This document shows positions 61,010-64,000 of a DNA stretch of 64,000 nucleotides, piece by piece. Location of the stretch: contig NZ_DASUSQ010000010.1 of the NCBI RefSeq assembly GCF_036375055.1, forward strand, positions 1 to 64,000, read 5' to 3'. How positions within the stretch are numbered: position 1 is the stretch's first letter; each line of letters begins with the position of its first letter. Under the pieces are notes generated by a model. It saw only the letters and a list, made by a program, of their open reading frames with translations. It was not told the DNA's origin and did not search any database. The position numbers were made by a program, and so were the translations under genes. Source of the DNA: Umezawaea sp036375055 (GTDB lineage Bacteria; Actinomycetota; Actinomycetes; Mycobacteriales; Pseudonocardiaceae).

Positions 61010-61849
61010 TTGTCGTGGTCTCCGTACTTCACGGTGGCGCCGGTCACGCGGTTGGCTCGCGGGATGTGCGCGACACGGGCGACGACGCCCGGCCACGAGG
61101 TGGTCCTGGTCGGCTCGGTGGGACCCCACGGCGTCGTCGGGACCGCCTCCGACGGGCGCCGGGTCGTGGCGCTCGGGGTCGCCGCCGAGCCCGAGGACGT
61201 CGTCAGCGCGCCGGAGCGGCTGCTGTTCCCGGTGCCGGACGGGATCAGCGACGTCCAGGCGCTGGTGCTGGCCGGGCCGGGCGTGACGGCGTGGCACCTG
61301 CTCCGCACGTGCGCGCACCTCCGGCCGGACGAGGCGGTCGTGGTGCACGGGGCCGCGGGCGAGGTCGGCGCGCTGGCCGTGCAGCTGGCCCGGCACTTCC
61401 GCGCGGGCCGGGTCGTCGCGGTCGCCGACACGGCGGCGCGGCGGGAGCACGCCCTCGCGCTCGGCGCGGACGTGGCCGTGGACGCCGAGCCGGACGGGCT
61501 GCGCGAGCGCTTGCTCGCCGTGAACGGCGGCCACCCGGTCGACGTCGTGCTGTGCCCGGTCGGCGGCGCGGTGTTCCGGCGGTCGTTGGCGGCCCTTGCG
61601 CCGTTCGGCCGGATCGTCGTGCACGGGGAGTCGCCGGTGACCGAGGCCGTTGGGCCGATCGAGGGTTCCCGCGCCGTCATCGGCTTCTGGTCGGGCGATT
61701 GCCTCGGGCGACCTGAGATGGTGGCCCGCGCGCTCAGTGAGCTGATGGGGTTGACCTCGGCAGGCCGCTTGCGGCCACCCGTCGGTGACGAGTACCCGTT
61801 GTCAGGAGGCGCGCGGTCGAACCGCGCCCGTAGTGGAAGGCCCGCATGA
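61010..61849 (+). CDS. Shortened quinone oxidoreductase-like protein
   Basis: 279-aa zinc-free medium-chain dehydrogenase/quinone oxidoreductase. The Rossmann part is intact (VVVHGAAGEVGALAVQLARH, VAVDAEPDGLRERLL, APFGRIVVHGESP). The N-terminal GroES-like domain lacks its first 50 or so residues and the C-terminus departs from the family after GDEYPLS. Usual length is about 320. It starts at a TTG touching the LAL gene stop and ends in an ATGA overlap with the next gene. It may be a decaying gene, or one or both ends may carry a frameshift. Confidence 0.65.
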   Translation: MSWSPYFTVAPVTRLARGMCATRATTPGHEVVLVGSVGPHGVVGTASDGRRVVALGVAAEPEDVVSAPERLLFPVPDGISDVQALVLAGPGVTAWHLLRTCAHLRPDEAVVVHGAAGEVGALAVQLARHFRAGRVVAVADTAARREHALALGADVAVDAEPDGLRERLLAVNGGHPVDVVLCPVGGAVFRRSLAALAPFGRIVVHGESPVTEAVGPIEGSRAVIGFWSGDCLGRPEMVARALSELMGLTSAGRLRPPVGDEYPLSGGARSNRARSGRPA

Positions 61850-64000
61850 CCATCAGGACCGCACTGACCACCTGTCCGCTCTGCGAGGCGACGTGCGGCC
61901 TCGAACTGACGATCACCGACGACCGGATCACCGGTGTGCGCGGTGACCGCGAGGACGAGTTCAGCGGCGGGTTCCTCTGCCCCAAGGGCGCGTCGCTCGG
62001 CGCCCTCGACGCCGACCCCGACCGGCTCACGACCCCGATGCTCAAGCGCGACGGCGTGCACGTGCCCGTCAGCTGGGCCGAGGCGTTCGAGGTCGTGCGG
62101 CGCCGGTTGACCGGGATCATCGCCGAGCACGGCCGCGACGCCGTGGCGATGTACCTCGGGAACCCGATGGTGCACTCGCTCGCCGGCGGCCTGTACGCGG
62201 GCGCGCTGCGCCGGGCGCTCGGCTCCCGCAACGTCTTCACCGCGTCCACCGTGGACCAGATGCCGAAGCACGTGTCGTCGGGCCTGATGTACGGCGGCAT
62301 CTACACGATCCCCGTGCCGGACATCGACCGCACGGACTTCCTGCTGATGCTGGGCGCGGACCCCTACACCTCCAACGGCAGCCTGTGGACCGCGCCGGAC
62401 ATGCCGAAGCGGCTCAAGGCGCTGCGGGCGCGCGGCGGGTCGTTCGTCGTCGTCGACCCGCGCCGCAGCCGGACCGCCGCGGCGGCCGACCAGCACGTGC
62501 CGATCACGCCGGGCACGGACGTGTTCCTGCTGCTGGCGCTGGCGAACGAGCTGTTCGCCGCCGGGCTCGTCGACCTCGGCGGGCTGGAGCGGCACGTGAA
62601 CGGCGTGGAGCGCGTGCGGACCCTGGTCGAGCCGTTCACCCCCGAGGCCGTGGCGGCCAGGTGCGGGATCGACGCCGCGACCACCCGCGACCTCGCCCAC
62701 CGCCTCGCCGCCGCCCCGAGGGCCGCGGTGTACGGGAGGATCGGCACCACGACCGTCGACTTCGGCACCGTGGCGAGCTGGCTGGTGGACGTGCTGAACG
62801 TGCTGACCGGCAACCTGGACCGGCCGGGCGGGTCGATGTTCCCGATGCCCGCGCACCTGGGCAGGGGCCGGGGATCGGGGCGGGGCTTCACCACCGGCCG
62901 CTGGCACAGCCGGGTCCGCGGCCTGCCCGAGGTGGCCGCCGAGTTCCCCGCCGTGACGCTGGCCGACGAGATCGAGGTGCCCGGCGAGGGGCGGGTGCGG
63001 GCGCTCGTGACGATCGCGGGCAACCCCGCGCTGTCGCTGCCGAACTCCGGCCGCCTCGGCGCCGCTCTGTCCACCCTGGACTTCGTGGTGTCGGTCGACC
63101 CGTACCTCAACGAGACCACCCGGCACGCCGACGTGGTCCTGCCGCCCCCGCCGCCGAGCAGGCGACCGCACTACGACATCGCGTTCCTCGGGTTCGCCGT
63201 CCGCAACGTCGCCAAGTTCTCCCCGCCGGTGATCCCGCTCGACGAGGGCTCCGTGCCCGAGGCCGACATCCTGCTGCGCCTCACCGCGATCCTCGGCGGT
63301 CTCGACCCCGACACCGACCTCGACGAGCTGGCCGAGGAGCAGCTCACCGCCCAGCTCGCCGCGCTGGTCGGGCAGCAGGGCGGTCCGCTGCACGGCCGCG
63401 ACGTCGCCGAGCTGCGGGCCGCGCTGGTCGGCGACACCCGCGAGGAACGGCTGCTGGACCTCAAGCTGCGCACCGGCGCCTACGGCGACTGGTTCGGCGC
63501 CGTGCCCGACGGCCTGTCGATGGCGAGGCTCCTGGCGAACCCGCACGGCGTCGACCTCGGTCCGCTGGAGCCGCGCCTCCCCGAGGTGCTGCGCACCCCG
63601 TCCGGCCGGGTCGAGCTGTGCCCCGAGCAGATCGCCGCCGACGTCCCGCGCGTCCTCGCGGCGCTGGAGGAGCGGCACGACGACCTGCTGCTGGTCGGCC
63701 GCAGGCACCTGCGCACCAACAACTCCTGGATGCACAACGTGCCTGCGCTGGTGAAGGGCAAGGACCTCTGCACGCTGCTGGTCAACACCGCCGACGCGAG
63801 CAGGCTCGGACTGGTCGGCGGCGGCGTGGCGCGGGTGTCCTCGCGGGTCGGCAAGGTCGAGGTGGCCGTGGAGGTCACCGACGACATCGCCGAGGGCGTC
63901 GTGAGCCTGCCCCACGGCTGGGGCCACGACCAGCCCGGCACCCGGCTCACCACCGCCGCCGCGCACGCGGGCGTGAACGTCAACCTGCTCACCGACGACC
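61846..64000 (+). CDS. Molybdopterin oxidoreductase, 3' end cut by the window
   Basis: At least 718 codons, open to the window end. The N-terminus holds a 4Fe-4S motif with C10, C13, C17 and C45 (TTCPLCEATCGLEL and FLCPKG), as in formate dehydrogenase/nitrate reductase-type enzymes. Typical bis-MGD-binding blocks follow: ASTVDQMPKHVSS, GADPYTSNGS, VVDPRRSRTA, DQHVPITPGTD, and C-terminally GRVELCPEQIA and RTNNSWMHN. This makes it a cytosolic DMSO-reductase-family enzyme without Tat signal; the substrate is unknown. The ATG shares ATGA with the quinone oxidoreductase stop. Confidence 0.9.
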   Translation, partial: MTIRTALTTCPLCEATCGLELTITDDRITGVRGDREDEFSGGFLCPKGASLGALDADPDRLTTPMLKRDGVHVPVSWAEAFEVVRRRLTGIIAEHGRDAVAMYLGNPMVHSLAGGLYAGALRRALGSRNVFTASTVDQMPKHVSSGLMYGGIYTIPVPDIDRTDFLLMLGADPYTSNGSLWTAPDMPKRLKALRARGGSFVVVDPRRSRTAAAADQHVPITPGTDVFLLLALANELFAAGLVDLGGLERHVNGVERVRTLVEPFTPEAVAARCGIDAATTRDLAHRLAAAPRAAVYGRIGTTTVDFGTVASWLVDVLNVLTGNLDRPGGSMFPMPAHLGRGRGSGRGFTTGRWHSRVRGLPEVAAEFPAVTLADEIEVPGEGRVRALVTIAGNPALSLPNSGRLGAALSTLDFVVSVDPYLNETTRHADVVLPPPPPSRRPHYDIAFLGFAVRNVAKFSPPVIPLDEGSVPEADILLRLTAILGGLDPDTDLDELAEEQLTAQLAALVGQQGGPLHGRDVAELRAALVGDTREERLLDLKLRTGAYGDWFGAVPDGLSMARLLANPHGVDLGPLEPRLPEVLRTPSGRVELCPEQIAADVPRVLAALEERHDDLLLVGRRHLRTNNSWMHNVPALVKGKDLCTLLVNTADASRLGLVGGGVARVSSRVGKVEVAVEVTDDIAEGVVSLPHGWGHDQPGTRLTTAAAHAGVNVNLLTDD

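Noticed and set aside
61006..63966. 986-codon minus-strand frame at the right end
   Set aside because: It is antisense to the molybdopterin oxidoreductase, whose iron-sulfur and cofactor motifs are plain.

Overview
The window is 64 kb of very GC-rich DNA from a filamentous or mycobacteria-like actinomycete, most likely a member of the Pseudonocardiaceae (Saccharothrix, Actinosynnema or Lentzea type). This rests on three things: many GTG starts with 4-bp GTGA/ATGA gene overlaps, a gene order from 0.2 to 25.6 kb that follows Mycobacterium tuberculosis Rv1691 to Rv1711, and the presence of a conservon, a Rv2629-type protein and a UsfX/SigF pair. The genus is inferred; the class is safe.

Layout. 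0-0.2 kb: the 5S rRNA that ends an rRNA operon. 0.2-18.3 kb: a housekeeping run with an arginine-rich repeat/TPR protein, HAD phosphatase, an inserted membrane protein and two-component system, a 57-aa Rv1693-like protein, tlyA, nadK, recN, four tandem paralogous membrane proteins, steA, steB/mctB, pyrG and a Nudix ADP-ribose pyrophosphatase. 18.3-21.9 kb: a variable stretch where mycobacteria carry xerD (DUF2752, TM2 protein, alanine dehydrogenase, ArsR regulator). 22-25.6 kb: the chromosome-segregation operon parA, RHH protein, scpA, scpB, rluB, closed by a strong terminator. 25.7-32 kb: a transport and catabolism locus (NitT/TauT-type ABC transporter, its lipoprotein and a PobA-like hydroxylase). 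32.2-36.4 kb: a conservon with sensor kinase, roadblock protein and GTPase but no DUF742 member. 36.4-38.3 kb: two secreted proteins (PhoX, snapalysin-like).

38.4-47.1 kb is a signalling region: a GGDEF protein with a degenerate EAL domain, a DUF574 methyltransferase, and then a module of ECF sigma factor, overlapping small protein, cytosolic subtilase and divergent TPR-CHAT caspase-like protein. This module is the best candidate for a little-described system. 47.1-53.7 kb: STAS protein, glutamate-cysteine ligase-type enzyme, topoisomerase IB, a 25-bp minisatellite, a Rv2629/Balon-like factor, and the sigF-usfX operon with a small leading gene and a SigF-type promoter. 53.9-64 kb: mixed accessory genes (PHP-domain protein, methyltransferase, TetR and LuxR/LAL regulators, a shortened quinone oxidoreductase) and a molybdopterin oxidoreductase cut by the window end.

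Many solitary genes have a TANNNT-like -10 box 6-8 bases before a GTG or ATG, which suggests widespread leaderless transcription. Start codons were chosen from ribosome-binding sites, overlaps and family lengths. No searches were run, so family assignments rest on motifs and remembered homologues.
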